Shown: positions 8,093-16,171 of the stretch, piece by piece | How positions within the stretch are numbered: position 1 is the stretch's first letter | How the letters are laid out: the number at the start of each line of letters is the position of its first letter | Program-made: the position numbers and the translations under genes | The notes under the pieces: model-generated | What the model saw: the letters and a program-made list of their open reading frames with translations, nothing else | What the model was told of the DNA's origin: nothing | The model's database searches: none | DNA from: Phycisphaerales bacterium | GTDB lineage: Bacteria > Planctomycetota > Phycisphaerae > Phycisphaerales > UBA1924 | Length of the DNA: 64,000 nucleotides | Reading direction: 5' to 3' | NCBI GenBank assembly: GCA_035627955.1 | Contig: DASPKU010000015.1 | Location: 229,462 to 293,461, forward strand

Positions 8093-9223
8093 ATGGCAGC
8101 GTTTTCCAAGGGCCTCGAGGGCGTCGTTGCAGCCGAAACCCGGATGTCGTTCATCGATGGCGAGAAGGGCGTGCTCGAGTACGTCGGCATCCCCATCGGC
8201 GAGCTCGCCAGCAACTCCACCTTCGAGGAGACCGTCTTCCTCCTCTGGAACACCCGCCTCCCCAAGCGCGAGGAGCTGACCGCCTTCAACAGCGCGATCC
8301 GCGGTCGCTACGAGATGCCCGCCAAGATCGAGTCGCTTCTCACCGCCATGCCCATGGACGCCCAGCCCATGCACGTCATGCGCACGCTGGTCTCCGCCAT
8401 GGGCCTGATCGACCCCGAGCCCAACGCCACCGACCTCGCCAAGGTCCGTGACAAGGCCCTCACCATGCTCGCGGTCACCCCCACCATCCTCGCGGCCTTC
8501 CACCGCCACCGCCAAGGCAAGCCGATCGTGCGGCCCGACAAGGGCCTGTCCATCGCCGAGAACTTCCTCTACATGCTTAACGGCGCCAAGCCCACGCCCG
8601 CGATGGCCAAGGCCCTGGACGTGTGCCTTGTCCTGCACACCGACCACGGCTTCAACAACTCGACCTTCGCCGCCCGCGTCGTCATCTCCACAATGAGCGA
8701 CCTCTACTCGGCCCTCACCGCGGCCGTGGGCTCCCTCCGCGGCCCGCTGCACGGCGGCGCCAACGAAGAGGTCATGGTCATGCTCAACCAGATTCCCAAC
8801 GTCGACGCGGCGGAGAAGTTCGTGCTCGACAAGCTCTCCAAGAAGGAGAAGATCCCGGGCTTCGGGCACCGCGTGTACAAGGCGTACGACCCGCGCGCCA
8901 GCCACCTCAAGGGCCTCGCCAAGCAGCTCGCGCAGGACACCGGCAACATGGACCTGTTCGACAAGTCCACCCGCATCGAGAAGACGATGGAGGGCGCCGT
9001 CGCCGCCAAGGGCATCTACCCCAACGTCGACTTCTACTCCGCCACCACGTACCACTGCATCGGCCTGCCCCTGGACCTCTTCACGCCCATGTTTGTCGTC
9101 GGGCGCGTCGGCGGCTGGTCGGCCCACGTCCTCGAGCAGCTCGCCGACAACCGCCTCTTCCGCCCCGCCGCGGCCTACGTCGGCCCGCACGACGTGCGCT
9201 ACACGCCGATGGACAAGCGGTAA
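8093..9223 (+). CDS. gltA: Citrate synthase
   Basis: Condenses oxaloacetate and acetyl-CoA at the entry to the TCA cycle. It is 376 residues, the short class also seen in Gram-positives and archaea. Active-site residues are visible: H185 (LHTDHGFN), H220 (GPLHGGANE), H259 (GFGHRVYKAYDPR) and D313 (YPNVDFYS). It starts at an ATG with AAGGG about 9 nt upstream. 2-methylcitrate synthase belongs to the same family and cannot be excluded by sequence alone, but no prp genes are nearby. A paired-hairpin region and a strong terminator follow, shared with the convergent M48 gene. Confidence 0.94.
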   Translation: MAAFSKGLEGVVAAETRMSFIDGEKGVLEYVGIPIGELASNSTFEETVFLLWNTRLPKREELTAFNSAIRGRYEMPAKIESLLTAMPMDAQPMHVMRTLVSAMGLIDPEPNATDLAKVRDKALTMLAVTPTILAAFHRHRQGKPIVRPDKGLSIAENFLYMLNGAKPTPAMAKALDVCLVLHTDHGFNNSTFAARVVISTMSDLYSALTAAVGSLRGPLHGGANEEVMVMLNQIPNVDAAEKFVLDKLSKKEKIPGFGHRVYKAYDPRASHLKGLAKQLAQDTGNMDLFDKSTRIEKTMEGAVAAKGIYPNVDFYSATTYHCIGLPLDLFTPMFVVGRVGGWSAHVLEQLADNRLFRPAAAYVGPHDVRYTPMDKR

Positions 9224-9236
9224 AGCGCTCTCGTGC

Positions 9237-9260
9237 CATCGAGATGTCCTCATCTCGATG
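9237..9260. repeat. GAGATG/CATCTC hairpin, copy 1
   Basis: A perfect 10-bp inverted repeat CATCGAGATG-TCCT-CATCTCGATG begins 13 nt after the citrate synthase stop. Read on the other strand the loop is AGGA, identical to the hairpin at 48864-48889. It lies just before a terminator hairpin in a convergent gap, the same setting as the second copy. Confidence 0.75.
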
Positions 9261-9288
9261 CTCTCCTGCCACAACAACTGATTCACGA

Positions 9289-9317
9289 AAAAGGCCCTGC
9301 ACGTCGCAGGGCCTTTT
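9289..9317. terminator. Bidirectional intrinsic terminator
   Basis: AAAAGGCCCTGC (9289-9300) pairs with GCAGGGCCTTTT (9306-9317) around ACGTC. A-run and T-run at the two ends let it serve both the citrate synthase gene and the convergent M48 gene. Confidence 0.85.
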
Positions 9318-9356
9318 GCATGCCTCAACTCTTCACCCGCTTACCTCTTCGCCACT

Positions 9357-10307
9357 TCAGTCCTTCGCCTGCGCGTGCTCCGCATCCTCGCGGCAGTGCG
9401 CACACCACAGCACCGGATCACCCAGGTCCCCGAAGCTCGCCTTGCTCGCACCCGCGTCGCTCCGCCGCACGCCCTTCAGCTTCGACAGCATCCGCCGCTG
9501 GTACGCATCCGCGCCAAGCTCCAGCTTCGTCAGGCTGCTGCTGTAGTTGCTGCTCAGCTGCTCCTTGATGTTCGCCACACGCGTGTCCGGGTACGGGTGG
9601 GTGGAGAAGAACTCGACACCCCGGTTTCCCTCCATCGCCGCCGCCAGCACATCCATCACCCCCAGCAGCGCCTCGGGGTCGTACCCGGCCTTGGCCATGT
9701 ACCGCATGCCCAGCGAGTCCGCCTCCAGCTCCTGCTTGCGGCTGAACCGCAGCAGCACGCTCTGCTGCCCCAGCTGGATCAGCGTGGGCGTCAGCTGCCC
9801 ACCGATGCCCGCCTTGCTCTCCAGCAGCGAGCCCGCGAGCTCTCCGCCCACCGACGCCACCTGCTCGCGCACCACCTGATCGTTGATGTGCCGCGCGGTC
9901 ACGTGCCCGATCTCGTGCCCCAGCACGCCTGCGAACTGCGCCTCGTTCTTCAGCTGCGCCGCCAGCCCCCGCGAGAAGAACACCTTGCCCCCCGGCAGCG
10001 CAAACGCGTTGATGATGTCCGAGTCCAGCATCGTGAACTCCCACGGCAGCTTCGGGTTGTCCCCCTCCGTGCCGCGGGCGAGCTTCTGGCCGATCTCGGT
10101 CGTGTACGCCTGCACCGACGCGTCGCCGTACTTCCCGCCGTACTGCTGCACCACCTGCGGCGTGGACTGCACGCCCAGCGCGATCTCCTGCTCGGGGCTG
10201 ATGGCGTTGAACTGGCTGCGGCCGGTGGCCGGGTTGGTGCTGCACGACGCGAGGGGGAGCACGCTCAGAGCAACCAGAGCCGCCGCGGGGGTCTTCTTCA
10301 GTCGCAT
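9357..10307 (-). CDS. M48-family metallopeptidase lipoprotein
   Basis: Zinc protease related to BepA/LoiP, which act in outer-envelope quality control. From the ATG at 10307 (GGAGA upstream) it has a lipoprotein signal ending LASC, with C22 as the lipidated residue. The HEIGH zinc motif is at 131-135 and the third ligand Glu at about 195 in ELEADSLG; ALPGGKVFFSRG precedes HEIGH as in the family. The mature protein would sit on the envelope's periplasmic side. The 316-residue length fits a single M48 domain with no TPR repeats. An in-frame extension up to 10367 has no signal features and is ignored. Confidence 0.92.
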   Translation of the reverse strand: MRLKKTPAAALVALSVLPLASCSTNPATGRSQFNAISPEQEIALGVQSTPQVVQQYGGKYGDASVQAYTTEIGQKLARGTEGDNPKLPWEFTMLDSDIINAFALPGGKVFFSRGLAAQLKNEAQFAGVLGHEIGHVTARHINDQVVREQVASVGGELAGSLLESKAGIGGQLTPTLIQLGQQSVLLRFSRKQELEADSLGMRYMAKAGYDPEALLGVMDVLAAAMEGNRGVEFFSTHPYPDTRVANIKEQLSSNYSSSLTKLELGADAYQRRMLSKLKGVRRSDAGASKASFGDLGDPVLWCAHCREDAEHAQAKD

Positions 10308-10368
10308 ACGCAAGTCTCCATAAGGCGACACCCGCGTGGGCGGGGCCGAGAGAACCATACCACTCACC

Positions 10369-10374
10369 TACCAT
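10369..10374 (+). promoter_or_regulatory. Extended leaderless-type -10 hexamer TACCAT
   Basis: TACCAT lies 6 nt before the ATG at 10381; a -10 at this spacing would start transcription at the A of the ATG. No Shine-Dalgarno is present. Confidence 0.45.
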
Positions 10375-10380
10375 GACTTC

Positions 10381-11175
10381 ATGAGTGCGGAGTTCAGGAA
10401 CGGCTCAGGACAGCGGAACGGCGAGGCTGTGGCCTGGACCGACCCCGAACTCACCAACCCGCACCAGTCGGCCGAGAAGGCCGCCAAGGTCCGTGGGATG
10501 TTCGGTGCCATCGCCGGCAGCTACGACCTCAACAACCGCGTCCACTCCCTCTGGCAGGACCAGCGCTGGCGCCGCGCCGGCGTCCGCGCCGCCTCCGTCA
10601 AACCCGGCGACGAGGTGCTCGACGTCGCCTGCGGCACCGGCGACCTCACGCAGCTCTTCGCCCGCACCCACGCCAAGCGCGTCATCGGCCTGGACTTCAC
10701 CCCCGCGATGCTCGAGGTCGCCCGCGAGAAACTACCCGGCGAACGCGCCGAAGTGGCCAGCAAGGTGCAGTACATGGAGGGCGACGCCATGGCGCTGCCC
10801 TTCGACAACGCCACCTTCGACGTCGTCTCTATCGGGTTCGGCATCCGCAACGTGAGCGAGCCGCCGAAGGCCATCGCCGAGTTTGCCCGCGTGCTCCGCC
10901 CCGGCGGGCGTCTCGTCATTCTGGAGTTCGCCCAGCCCCGCAATCCGCTCATGCGGTGGTTCAACGGCCTGTATTGCGCCCGCATCATGCCCCGCACCGC
11001 CACCGTCATCAGCGGCGACAAGACCGGGGCCTACAAGTACCTGCCCGCCTCCGTGGGCACCTTCTGGACGCCCCGCCAGATGCAGGAAGCCCTTGAGCAC
11101 GCGGGCTTTAGGGACGTCACCGCCCGCCCCATGACGATGGGCATCTGCGTGTGTTACCGGGCCCTCAGGCCCTGA
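10381..11175 (+). CDS. ubiE: Quinone-biosynthesis C-methyltransferase (UbiE/MenG family)
   Basis: SAM-dependent methyltransferase that methylates demethylmenaquinone and/or the ubiquinone precursor. It is 264 residues. Family motifs are in order: FGAIAGSYDLNNRVHS, motif I LDVACGTGDL, GLDFTPAMLEVAREK, GDAMALPF, IGFGIRNVSE, and VLRPGGRLVILEFAQP. The frame is open to 10336, but ATG 10381 is preferred because TACCAT sits 6 nt before it, suggesting a leaderless mRNA. It diverges from the M48 gene. In planctomycetes menaquinone is the usual quinone, so a MenG role is the more likely one (inference). Confidence 0.9.
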   Translation: MSAEFRNGSGQRNGEAVAWTDPELTNPHQSAEKAAKVRGMFGAIAGSYDLNNRVHSLWQDQRWRRAGVRAASVKPGDEVLDVACGTGDLTQLFARTHAKRVIGLDFTPAMLEVAREKLPGERAEVASKVQYMEGDAMALPFDNATFDVVSIGFGIRNVSEPPKAIAEFARVLRPGGRLVILEFAQPRNPLMRWFNGLYCARIMPRTATVISGDKTGAYKYLPASVGTFWTPRQMQEALEHAGFRDVTARPMTMGICVCYRALRP

Positions 11176-11289
11176 TCGGCCCCTCTGCCCGACGCGCAGA
11201 TAACGCCGAACGTTTCCGGACCTGAAATCGAACCTGCGCAAATGGGGGTCACTTTCCCGCGTGCAGCCGAGGCGCGGCCGATAGCAGGA

Positions 11290-11380
11290 CCGCACCTGCG
11301 GCACGTTGGCCGCACCGGCAAGGATGCCGGGACTCACGCAAGGCGACCGGTGGAACCGGCTTCTCACGCATCCATCGGGA
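11290..11380 (+). ncRNA. Candidate structured 5' leader of the B12-domain gene
   Basis: Successive hairpins are visible: CCGC-acct-GCGG (about 11290-11301), CCGGCA-AGGA-TGCCGG, and a CCGG...CCGG pairing, with GGGAC and ACGCAAGG in the linkers. The last elements faintly recall the GGGACGCAAAGC core of c-di-GMP-I riboswitches, but the conserved core is not intact and I do not assign a class. It ends just before the GGAG Shine-Dalgarno of the next gene. A covariance-model search would decide. Confidence 0.25.
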
Positions 11381-11387
11381 GTGACAC

Positions 11388-12095
11388 ATGAGCCAGGAAG
11401 TGCTTGTCGAGCGTCTGTTCGAAACCCTCATCGCCGGTGACCGTCAGGCCGCCCGGGCCCTCGTGCAGGAGACCATCAGCCAGGGCGTCTCCGCCGAGAC
11501 CATCCTCGCCGACCTCTTCTGGCCGGCCCACGAAACCATCGAGAAGCTCCACAAGTCCGACCAGATGACCGCCGTCACCTACCAGATGGCCACCCGCCTC
11601 CTTCGGATGCTGGTTGACCAGCAGGCCGCCCGCCTCAAGGTGCCCACGATCCGCGAGCGGACCGTCTTCGCGGCCTGCGGCCCCAGCCAGGGGGAGGAGC
11701 TCGCCGGCCAGATGGCCGTGGACATGCTCGAGGCGAACGGCTTCGACGTGACCTTTACCGGCGGGGGCATCCCCGCCGACGAGATCATGGCCGAGGTGCA
11801 GGCCCGCCGCCCGGACATCCTGCTGCTGTTCGCCTCCGCGGCGAGCGACCTGCCCGGCATCCGCCGCATCATCAACAACCTCCGCGAGAACGGGGCGTGC
11901 GCCAACACCCGCATCCTGGTGGGCGGCGGCGTCTTCAACCGCGCCGACGGCCTCGCCGAGGAGATGGGCGCCGACCTCTGGGCCTACAGCCCCTCGGACG
12001 TGGTGGACCTGCTCATCAACGACCCCGTCGGGCGCGGCGAGGAGCTGCGCGAGGTTGCCTCCCCCGCCCGCAAGCGGAAGACCCGCGCCGCCTGA
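11388..12095 (+). CDS. B12-binding-domain protein lacking the DxHxxG ligand motif
   Basis: A 235-residue protein with the two-part cobalamin module: a helical cap (about residues 1-85) and a Rossmann-like B12-binding domain (about 90-210, FTGGGIPADEIMAEV..., PDILLLFASA, ILVGGGVFNRADGLAEEMGAD). The usual D-x-H-x-x-G loop that supplies the lower His ligand is replaced by GPSQGEE at the equivalent place, so if cobalamin binds it is not in the classic base-off mode. The C-terminus is short and basic. There is no HTH or methyltransferase partner domain and no B12 enzyme gene nearby. A sensor or regulatory role is a guess. The ATG has GGAG at 11378-11381. A good terminator follows. Confidence 0.75.
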   Translation: MSQEVLVERLFETLIAGDRQAARALVQETISQGVSAETILADLFWPAHETIEKLHKSDQMTAVTYQMATRLLRMLVDQQAARLKVPTIRERTVFAACGPSQGEELAGQMAVDMLEANGFDVTFTGGGIPADEIMAEVQARRPDILLLFASAASDLPGIRRIINNLRENGACANTRILVGGGVFNRADGLAEEMGADLWAYSPSDVVDLLINDPVGRGEELREVASPARKRKTRAA

Positions 12096-12120
12096 ACGTC
12101 CGATACCTGTGCCGCGATCC

Positions 12121-12141
12121 AAGGCCCCACGGGGCCTTTTT
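12121..12141 (+). terminator. Intrinsic terminator after the B12-domain gene
   Basis: AAGGCCC-CACG-GGGCCTT followed by TTT forms a compact GC-rich hairpin with U tract. Confidence 0.75.
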
Positions 12142-12163
12142 CGTTGCGCACACACCGTTTTTG

Positions 12164-12192
12164 TTGAAACCGGCACGGGTCCGGAGTGCAAT
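12164..12192 (+). promoter_or_regulatory. Candidate sigma-70-type promoter for the dockerin-type protein
   Basis: TTGAAA (12164-12169), a 17-nt spacer and TGCAAT (12187-12192) lie upstream of the ATG at 12279, directly after the previous terminator. Confidence 0.4.
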
Positions 12193-12278
12193 GTACGGAG
12201 AGCCGCGGGTGTTCTCCCGCGGATCTGTCTGTCCATGTAGAGGGGTGATTTCGCCCTGGAGAGGGTCGGAGGATGTCC

Positions 12279-13436
12279 ATGCGTTTGAAGGTTGCAACGG
12301 CGTTCGTGTTGTGTGCGGCAGCGGTGGCCCAGGCCTCCCCCCGTGAGAGCCTGACTTTTACCAACGTGATCAGCGATGGCCTGGAGAATGCCGCCACCAA
12401 CTCGGTGATCACCCAGACCCTGGTGGGCGGCTACACGGTCAGCAAGGTCCGCGTGGTTGGCACGCTCACCTCCGTCAACCTCGCCACTTACGAGAGCGAG
12501 GCGATCTTCAAGATCACCCCTCCCGGCGGCGAACCCGTGTACGTGCAGATGTCCGGCGCCGATGACGAGTTCACGACGATCAACTTCGACGCGACGCTGT
12601 ACCTGCCCGCGCCGATCGCCAACTCCACGGGCGCGTGGGAGGTCCGGTTCTTCGAGACCTACGACGACGCCGGCCAGGACGCCCGCTGGGACAATCTGAC
12701 CGTCACTCTCGACGACGAGCCCGTCGGCCACATCGAGCAAGGCGACTCCGGTGACCTGCCCGCGACCGCGCAGGTGCCCGCCGGCAGCGGCACGCTGTAC
12801 ACCATCTTCGGCAGCATCGGCCCCGGCATCGAAGACCTGTACAAGATCCAGATCTGCGACCCCGCCAACTTCGTGGTCACCACGGTCGGCGGCACGGGCC
12901 TGGACACCCGCCTGTTCATCTTCGACACCGCCGGCAACGGCGTGCTCTATAACGACGACTACGAGGCCAGCGCCACCGAGTACTACTACCAGTCCCGCAT
13001 CCACAACACCGGCGTGCTCACCGCGGGCGAGTACTACGTGGGCGTCAGCGTGTTCCAGCGCATGGCCCGCAACAGCACCGGTCAGGACATGTGGCTCAAC
13101 CTCCCGTACGAGGCCGTGCGGGCGCCCGACGGCCCCGGCGCCGCCAGCCCCCTCGCGGCCTGGGGCGGCACCGCCTTTGAGACCACCGGCGAGTACGTGC
13201 TCAGCCTGACCGGCGCCTGCTTCATCCCCACCGGCCCGGTGTGCGGCCCGCAGGACTTCAACGGCGACGGCGACAGCGGCACCGACCAGGACATCGAGGC
13301 CTTCTTCGCCTGCCTCGGCGGCTCCTGCTGCGACACCTGCTACGCCGGCGGCGCCGACTTCAATGGTGACGGCGACACCGGCACCGACCAGGACATCGAG
13401 TCCTTCTTCCGCGTGCTCGGCGGCAACCCCTGCTGA
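12279..13436 (+). CDS. Secreted protein with paired dockerin-like C-terminal modules
   Basis: A 385-residue protein with a signal peptide (MRLKVATAFVLCAAAVAQA, cleavage after AQA). The first half looks beta-rich, with a proprotein-convertase-P-like stretch (TGAWEVRFFETYDDAGQD, RWDNLTVTL). The second part includes a pre-peptidase-like domain (DLYKIQICDP, DTRLFIFDT, GEYYVGVS). The last ~60 residues carry two calcium-loop motifs, DFNGDGDSGTDQDIEAFF and DFNGDGDTGTDQDIESFF, each followed by a short Gly segment, with a CC pair between them. This pair recurs nearly unchanged at the end of the gene at 49444. The GGAGG at 12268-12272 points to ATG 12279 rather than 12273. No enzymatic function is recognised; a cell-surface or extracellular role is inferred. 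Confidence 0.82.
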   Translation: MRLKVATAFVLCAAAVAQASPRESLTFTNVISDGLENAATNSVITQTLVGGYTVSKVRVVGTLTSVNLATYESEAIFKITPPGGEPVYVQMSGADDEFTTINFDATLYLPAPIANSTGAWEVRFFETYDDAGQDARWDNLTVTLDDEPVGHIEQGDSGDLPATAQVPAGSGTLYTIFGSIGPGIEDLYKIQICDPANFVVTTVGGTGLDTRLFIFDTAGNGVLYNDDYEASATEYYYQSRIHNTGVLTAGEYYVGVSVFQRMARNSTGQDMWLNLPYEAVRAPDGPGAASPLAAWGGTAFETTGEYVLSLTGACFIPTGPVCGPQDFNGDGDSGTDQDIEAFFACLGGSCCDTCYAGGADFNGDGDTGTDQDIESFFRVLGGNPC

Positions 13437-13466
13437 GTTGACCTGACAGCCAGCTCCAAAAACCAC

Positions 13467-13503
13467 AGAACCCAGGGACCGCGGTCCCTGGGTTCTTTCT
13501 TTT
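13467..13503 (+). terminator. Strong terminator between the dockerin-type gene and tRNA-Cys
   Basis: A 13-bp stem (13467-13479 with 13484-13496) around CGCG is followed by TTCTTTTC. On the minus strand the hairpin is followed after a few nt by GGTTTTTGG, so it may also stop tRNA transcription. Confidence 0.88.
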
Positions 13504-13506
13504 CAA

Positions 13507-13587
13507 AGGCCGGGGTGGGATTCGAACCCACGAAGCTTGCGCAACGGATTTGCAATCCGTCCCATTTGACCACTCTGGCACCCGGCC
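13507..13587 (-). tRNA. tRNA-Cys (anticodon GCA)
   Basis: The minus strand folds as a cloverleaf: acceptor GGCCGGG/CCCGGCC, anticodon arm ACGGA-TTGCAAA-TCCGT giving GCA, and T arm GTGGG-TTCGAAT-CCCAC. The discriminator base is U73, the main Cys identity element. CCA is not encoded. The D stem is short (CCA/TGG) and the region between the anticodon and T arms is about 12 nt, longer than the 4-5 usual for tRNA-Cys. Confidence 0.93.
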
Positions 13588-13729
13588 GGGCGGCGGGCCC
13601 GACCGGCCCGCAGGGCGAAGAATAGGGGTGCAGGCGCTGGTTGGCGAGTTTCGCCGCCCGCCGAACCCGGGTACGGTGTGCGGGTGCGGGGTCTTGGTCG
13701 CTCATGCGACCCCTGAACGGAGTGGCTCG

Positions 13730-14725
13730 ATGCGGGCAGGATGCGTGATGGCGGCGGCAGGACTCCTCGTCATTCTCTCCGCGCCAGTGCTCGCGCAGGC
13801 CACCGGCGAGCCGGCGGCGCGCGAGCCGCTGCCCATCATCGAACGGGGCAACGAGCCCGTTGAGCCGATCAAGCCCGTCCCCGCACAGCGCAGCGTGCCG
13901 ACGGTCCGCACGCCGGACGCAAAGGACCTCCCCAACGGCGCCGCCGCGCTCCCCGCCGGAGCAAAGCTCGCCGAGGGCACCTTCCTCCCCTCCCGCCGCG
14001 GCCGCCTCCTCAGAGCCCGCACCGGCGATGTGATCTTTGTGCCCGCCAAAGGCGAGCAGGAACGCGACCTCCCCGCCCTGGTGCTGATGCCCAGCGAAAG
14101 GCTCACGCAAATCGAGAGCGCCATGGCCACCGAGGGCTTCAAGGGTGACGCCAACGTCGGCGGGCAGGTCTTCGTTTACCGTGGGCGCGAGTATCTGCTG
14201 CCCTCGACCTTCGCCATCGCCGCGTCCGAGGAACCAAAGCCGACCGCTCCGCCCGAGGCCAAGAAGACCGCGCCCGCACCCGCGCCCGTTGACGACACCG
14301 ACCCCCGCGCCGAGGACCTCATCCGCGAGCTCGAATCACAGCGCTCCAGCTCCCGCGCCCTCGAGCCCAACCCCACGCCGCAGCCGACCACCGAAGCTGC
14401 CCCGCAGCAGGCCGCGCCTGAAACCAGGCCCGTCCTCGCCGAGGGCACCGTCATGACCTTCCGGCGCGGCCGCCTCATCCGCCTGCCCGGCGCCGGCGGC
14501 CGCATCGCCTTCGCGCTCGACAACGACCCCAACAGCCCCGCTCCCGCGCCCATGGTCATCCAGGCGTGCAGCCAGCTCGAGCGCATGGAGTCGCTGGTGG
14601 CCGCGCATGCCGACTCCCTCGCCGTCAAGGTCAGCGGGCGGGTGCTGACGCACGCGGGCAAGAACTACCTGCTACCGACGATGGTGCAGGCCACCCGCGG
14701 CGGCGAAGTCATACCGATGCAGTGA
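13730..14725 (+). CDS. Secreted protein with a duplicated unknown domain
   Basis: A 331-residue protein starting at ATG 13730 (GGAG at 13719-13722), with a signal peptide (VMAAAGLLVILSAPVLAQA). It contains two copies of an ~80-residue domain joined by a Pro/Ala-rich linker with an acidic-basic segment. Copy one runs about residues 75-160 (LAEGTFLPSRRGRLLRA ... YRGREYLLPSTFAIA). Copy two runs about 240-325 (LAEGTVMTFRRGRLIRL ... HAGKNYLLPTMVQA). Shared features are the LAEGT...RRGRL opening, a central ...M/Q...LERMES-like helix and the ..NYLLP ending. I do not recognise the domain. The location would be periplasm or outside. The upstream open frame overlaps the tRNA and is not coding. Confidence 0.72.
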   Translation: MRAGCVMAAAGLLVILSAPVLAQATGEPAAREPLPIIERGNEPVEPIKPVPAQRSVPTVRTPDAKDLPNGAAALPAGAKLAEGTFLPSRRGRLLRARTGDVIFVPAKGEQERDLPALVLMPSERLTQIESAMATEGFKGDANVGGQVFVYRGREYLLPSTFAIAASEEPKPTAPPEAKKTAPAPAPVDDTDPRAEDLIRELESQRSSSRALEPNPTPQPTTEAAPQQAAPETRPVLAEGTVMTFRRGRLIRLPGAGGRIAFALDNDPNSPAPAPMVIQACSQLERMESLVAAHADSLAVKVSGRVLTHAGKNYLLPTMVQATRGGEVIPMQ

Positions 14726-14748
14726 GCCGGGGTTCTGCGAAGACGAAA

Positions 14749-14772
14749 CACGACCGTCAGAGCACGGTCGTG
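14749..14772. terminator. Hairpin between convergent genes
   Basis: CACGACCGT (14749-14757) pairs with ACGGTCGTG (14764-14772) around a 6-nt loop. There is no T tract, so terminator activity is uncertain. Confidence 0.4.
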
Positions 14773-14794
14773 GCAGGTTCGAATCATCAACAAC

Positions 14795-16126
14795 TCAGCC
14801 CGCGTGCTCCTGCAGCGCGGCCGGCTCCGTCGGGGCCGTGCTCACGCGCTCACCGGGCATGGGGCTGAACCGTGAGCCGTACAGCGGGATCTTGCGGTTC
14901 GCCGGCCCCCGCGAGAACAGCGGCGCCGCCGCCAGCACCAGGACGATGATCCCAACGTTCGCCAGCAGCATCGCCACCGTGCTCGTGTAGCCCAGGTAGA
15001 CCAGCACGCTGATCGCCACCACCAGCGCCAGCGCGGTGGGGATCACCAGCTGCCACGCCATCGTCATGATCTGGTCGTACCGCAGGCGGGGGATCGTCCA
15101 GCGGATCAGCATCATGAACGCGATCAGCAGGATCACCTTCCCGAAGAACACCAGGAACTTGACCAGCGCCGGCCCGAAGCCCACCACCGCGTCCGGGCTC
15201 GTCCACCCGCCGTCCCACAGCCCGCCCCACGGCGAAAGCTGGTACCCGCCCAGGAACAGCATCGCGAAGAACGCCGAGCTCGTCACCATGTGCGAGTACT
15301 CGGCCAGGAAGAACAGCGCAAACCGCATCGCGCTGTACTCGGTGTGGTAGCCGCCGACGAGCTCCTGCTCCGCCTCGGCGTTGTCGAAGGGCGCCCGGTT
15401 CGCTTCCGCCAGGATCGCGATGAAGAACAGCAGCGCTCCGAGCGGCTGGCTGAAGATCAGCCAACCATGCGTCGCCTGGTGCCGCAGGATCGTCTCGGGG
15501 TACACCGAGCCCACCAGCAGCAGCGTCGCGAGCAGGGCCAGCCCGAGCGGGATCTCGTAGGAGATCATCTGGGCCGTGGCACGCAGGCCGCCCAGGAACG
15601 AGTACTTGTTGTTGCTCGCCCACCCGCCAAGCGCCACGCCGTACACCCCCAGCGACGCGACCGCGAGCAGGTACACGATGCCGATGTTGATGTTCGCGCC
15701 CGACACCTGCACCAGCCCGCCGGGGATCGTCATGTTGATCAGCGGAATCGTGAAGTCCCCCACCATCCACGACCCGCCCCACGGGATGATGATGAACCCG
15801 ATCAGCGCCGGCACGATGATGATGCCCGGGGCCAGCGTGAACATCACCTTGTCCACGCGGTTGGGCGTGTAGTCCTCCTTAAGGATGAACTTGAGCCCGT
15901 CCGCCAGCGACTGCCCCAGCCCCAGCGCCCCCTTCAGCTTCCCCAGCTGCGGGATGCCGAAGTCGAACCCCACGCGGTTGGGCCCGATGCGGTCCTGGAT
16001 GTAGGCGGAGATCTTCCGCTCGAGGTAGATGAGGTAGGCGCAGGTCACCAGGATCACGTGGACCACGATGATGTTGGTGACAACGGAAACGATGAGCTGC
16101 GCCGTGAGCCAGCTGGGGGCTTGCAT
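14795..16126 (-). CDS. nuoH: NADH-quinone oxidoreductase subunit H
   Basis: Membrane subunit of complex I that forms part of the quinone chamber. It is 443 residues with about eight to nine hydrophobic helices. Family motifs: YLERKISAYIQDRIGPNRVG, LADGLKFILKEDYTPNRVDK, ISYEIPLGLALLA, AEANRAPFDNAEAEQELVGGYHTEYS and RWTIPRLRYDQIM. The C-terminal tail is slightly extended and polar. Other nuo genes are not adjacent, so the complex I genes are scattered or the operon is split in this genome. TACAGT lies 8 nt before the ATG, so the leader may be almost absent. Confidence 0.95.
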   Translation of the reverse strand: MQAPSWLTAQLIVSVVTNIIVVHVILVTCAYLIYLERKISAYIQDRIGPNRVGFDFGIPQLGKLKGALGLGQSLADGLKFILKEDYTPNRVDKVMFTLAPGIIIVPALIGFIIIPWGGSWMVGDFTIPLINMTIPGGLVQVSGANINIGIVYLLAVASLGVYGVALGGWASNNKYSFLGGLRATAQMISYEIPLGLALLATLLLVGSVYPETILRHQATHGWLIFSQPLGALLFFIAILAEANRAPFDNAEAEQELVGGYHTEYSAMRFALFFLAEYSHMVTSSAFFAMLFLGGYQLSPWGGLWDGGWTSPDAVVGFGPALVKFLVFFGKVILLIAFMMLIRWTIPRLRYDQIMTMAWQLVIPTALALVVAISVLVYLGYTSTVAMLLANVGIIVLVLAAAPLFSRGPANRKIPLYGSRFSPMPGERVSTAPTEPAALQEHAG

Positions 16127-16171
16127 AGGGCGGAACTGTATCGGGGCGGGGGGGTTCTGTCACCCTTGGGA

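Noticed and set aside
11290..11380. c-di-GMP-I riboswitch
   Set aside because: GGGAC and ACGCAAGG fragments are present, but the conserved GCAAA-type core and paired helices are not in the right order; kept only as an unassigned structured leader.
1577..12115. 15-nt match CGATACCTGTGCCGC at 1577-1591 and 12101-12115, each shortly after a stop codon
   Set aside because: In 64 kb of GC-rich sequence several such 15-nt pairs are expected by chance, and flanks do not match.
12051..12413. Minus-strand frame over the terminator and leader before the dockerin-type gene
   Set aside because: Crosses a terminator and promoter, no family motifs, no start signal.
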